Source: JAVJPJ01 sp040217295
GTDB lineage: Bacteria > Pseudomonadota > Alphaproteobacteria > Rhodobacterales > Rhodobacteraceae
Direction: 5' to 3'
NCBI GenBank assembly: GCA_964460185.1
Contig: CAYWTM010000083.1
Coordinates: 1 to 14,705 of the forward strand
Length of the DNA: 14,705 nucleotides
Below are positions 13,758 through 14,705 of the stretch, piece after piece. Position 1 is the first letter of the stretch; each line of letters opens with the position of its first letter. Under the pieces are notes generated by a model. That model saw only the letters and a program-made list of their open reading frames with translations. It was not told the DNA's origin and made no database searches. The position numbers were made by a program, and so were the translations under genes.

Positions 13758-14225
13758 TCAGGATTGCATTTCCTTGGCGGAAACGCCGCGGGGGCCGCAT
13801 GGCGGGATGAATTGCGATGCGTACCGATAATTCATGTGCAGAAGATCGTCTGTCAGTCCGCCACGTTCGTTGATCCAACGCTGTACCCAGGCTGGATAGC
13901 GTTCCATCATGTAGTTCGTGGCCCAATCGTTCATCTGTGCCGAGGCGCCGTATGCGCGGTGAAACGTGAAACTGGCGCCCCGTGAAATGCAGGTGCTTTC
14001 CGTCGGCAACGACAAGAAGAGGGTGCAGGCCGAGGCGCATTGCCCACGGAAACGGACCGGGGTGCTCTGCGACCGGGCGGTTGTCACGCGGCGGGCGAAG
14101 TCAACGACGCTGCCGCCCGGACCGGTTGCAATCAGAACGGGTTGAACGGGGATGTCCGAAGACGCTGGAAACGCAGAAACAAGGGCAAACGTCGCGGCCA
14201 GGGCCATCTTCTTGATGGATGTCAT
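13758..14225 (-). CDS. Periplasmic ClpP/crotonase-fold protein (COG3904-like)
   Basis: 155 residues. Residues 1-23 are a signal peptide (MTSIKKMALAATFALVSAFPASS). The mature part shows an oxyanion-type GPGGSVVDFARRV stretch (35-47), a nucleophile-like region FRGQCASACTLFLSL (59-73) with S65 between two cysteines, and FTFHRAYG with H89. This order and spacing resembles the ClpP-like serine hydrolase fold found in small secreted alphaproteobacterial proteins (COG3904). S65 and H89 could be catalytic, but the acid member cannot be assigned. C63 and C67 flank the serine and may be disulfide-bonded. A GAGGT ribosome site seven bases before the ATG supports the start. The substrate is unknown, and a non-catalytic role is possible. 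Confidence 0.78.
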   Translation of the reverse strand: MTSIKKMALAATFALVSAFPASSDIPVQPVLIATGPGGSVVDFARRVTTARSQSTPVRFRGQCASACTLFLSLPTESTCISRGASFTFHRAYGASAQMNDWATNYMMERYPAWVQRWINERGGLTDDLLHMNYRYASQFIPPCGPRGVSAKEMQS

Positions 14226-14666
14226 CTGATCTACCTCGAATTCCGCGGGCGCTATCCGCTTGCGGCATAGGCTTGGCCGCGCTTCAATTTTTTCGTCGTA
14301 ATGATCCGTCTGTGACGCAAATCGCCAACCTGTACTGGGTAGCCGTTCAACATGGTCCGAATTGGGCGATACCTTGCCAATTTGCGGGCAATTTCATGCC
14401 GTCGGCCTGTGCGGTCCGAAGATCCGCAGGCGATTCGGTCGGGTGGAGGGGGGCTCTGCCTGCTTTGCACGCACATGGGCGGTCGTTCGCAGAGGCGATG
14501 GATTGCAAACGCGCGCCCCGCATCACGGGGCAAGGGCGGGTGATACCATCATGTCGTCAAGGCGTGTTCTTTTCGTATGGCATGCCCAGAAACAAAGGCG
14601 CCCCGGATCTCTCCGGCGCGCCTTGAGGTTCGTGCGGGGCAGGGCCGTCGGCAGACGCCTTGGGTG
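14226..14666. other. Noncoding region at the right side
   Basis: 441 bp without a supportable gene. Open frames in it (for example 14362-14688) have no recognisable domain and run through the terminator hairpin. A GCCCCG-CATCA-CGGGGC stem lies at 14515-14531. The promoter of the ClpP-like gene is expected in the left 100 bp. Confidence 0.5.
14595..14624 (-). terminator. Strong rho-independent terminator for a - strand gene
   Basis: 13-bp arms with a single mismatch (AAGGCGCCCCGGA, loop TCTC, TCCGGCGCGCCTT). Read on the - strand it is followed by TGTTTC directly after CCTT, a T-rich tail, so it terminates transcription arriving from the right. Confidence 0.75.
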
Positions 14667-14705
14667 TTACCGGCCGACGCCTGTATAGGCTTCGAAACCG
14701 GCCCG
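14667..14705 (-). CDS. Possible C-terminal end of a - strand gene, partial
   Basis: Reading in from the right edge, one frame gives the twelve residues RAGFEAYTGVGR followed by TAA at 14669-14667. This stop lies 42 bp before a strong - strand terminator, the expected layout for a gene end. Two other - strand frames are also open here but run through the hairpin. Too short to identify. Confidence 0.4.
   Translation of the reverse strand, partial: RAGFEAYTGVGR

Overview
GC-rich window whose protein families and divergence point to an alphaproteobacterium, most likely Rhodobacterales (roseobacter group). This assignment rests on family content and style, not on a marker gene. There are no rRNA or tRNA genes, insertion sequences or CRISPR arrays that I can see. 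Genes are tightly packed to about 10.4 kb and sparse after that.

Left part (1-2967, + strand): the 3' end of an ApbE-type flavin transferase, then a 57-residue NqrM-like protein, then a two-CBS protein whose start overlaps the nqrM stop (ATGA). ApbE plus NqrM is the usual tail of a Na+-translocating NADH:quinone reductase locus, which would lie left of the window. A second + strand unit follows: an exported, membrane-anchored bactofilin-like protein and a DUF2267 protein, preceded by a 9/10 match to the FNR/FixK box.

Middle (2998-7552): a regulatory block. It holds a FixK-like Crp/Fnr regulator (-), an OmpR-type response regulator (+), a FixL-like PAS hybrid histidine kinase (-), and a CBS-bearing site-2 protease (-) whose stop overlaps the kinase start. 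The kinase and response regulator genes converge and overlap by 25 bp at their 3' ends.

7553-10368: an unrecognised 129-residue protein (+, behind a second 9/10 FNR-type box) and phosphoenolpyruvate synthase (-, with an 8/10 box upstream). Two-CBS protein, M50 protease with CBS domains, PEP-forming dikinase, FixL-like sensor and FNR-type boxes together look like a low-oxygen or energy-stress island, similar in content to part of the mycobacterial DosR regulon. That reading is inference.

Right part (10369-14705): a long noncoding stretch, then a large cytoplasmically initiated beta-helix/RTX protein with a proline-rich tandem-repeat linker and an EF-hand-like loop, probably a type I secretion substrate. 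After its terminator come two small exported proteins on the - strand: an acidic 85-residue protein of unknown function and a ClpP/crotonase-fold periplasmic protein. A strong hairpin near the right edge probably terminates a - strand gene that enters the window only by its last codons.
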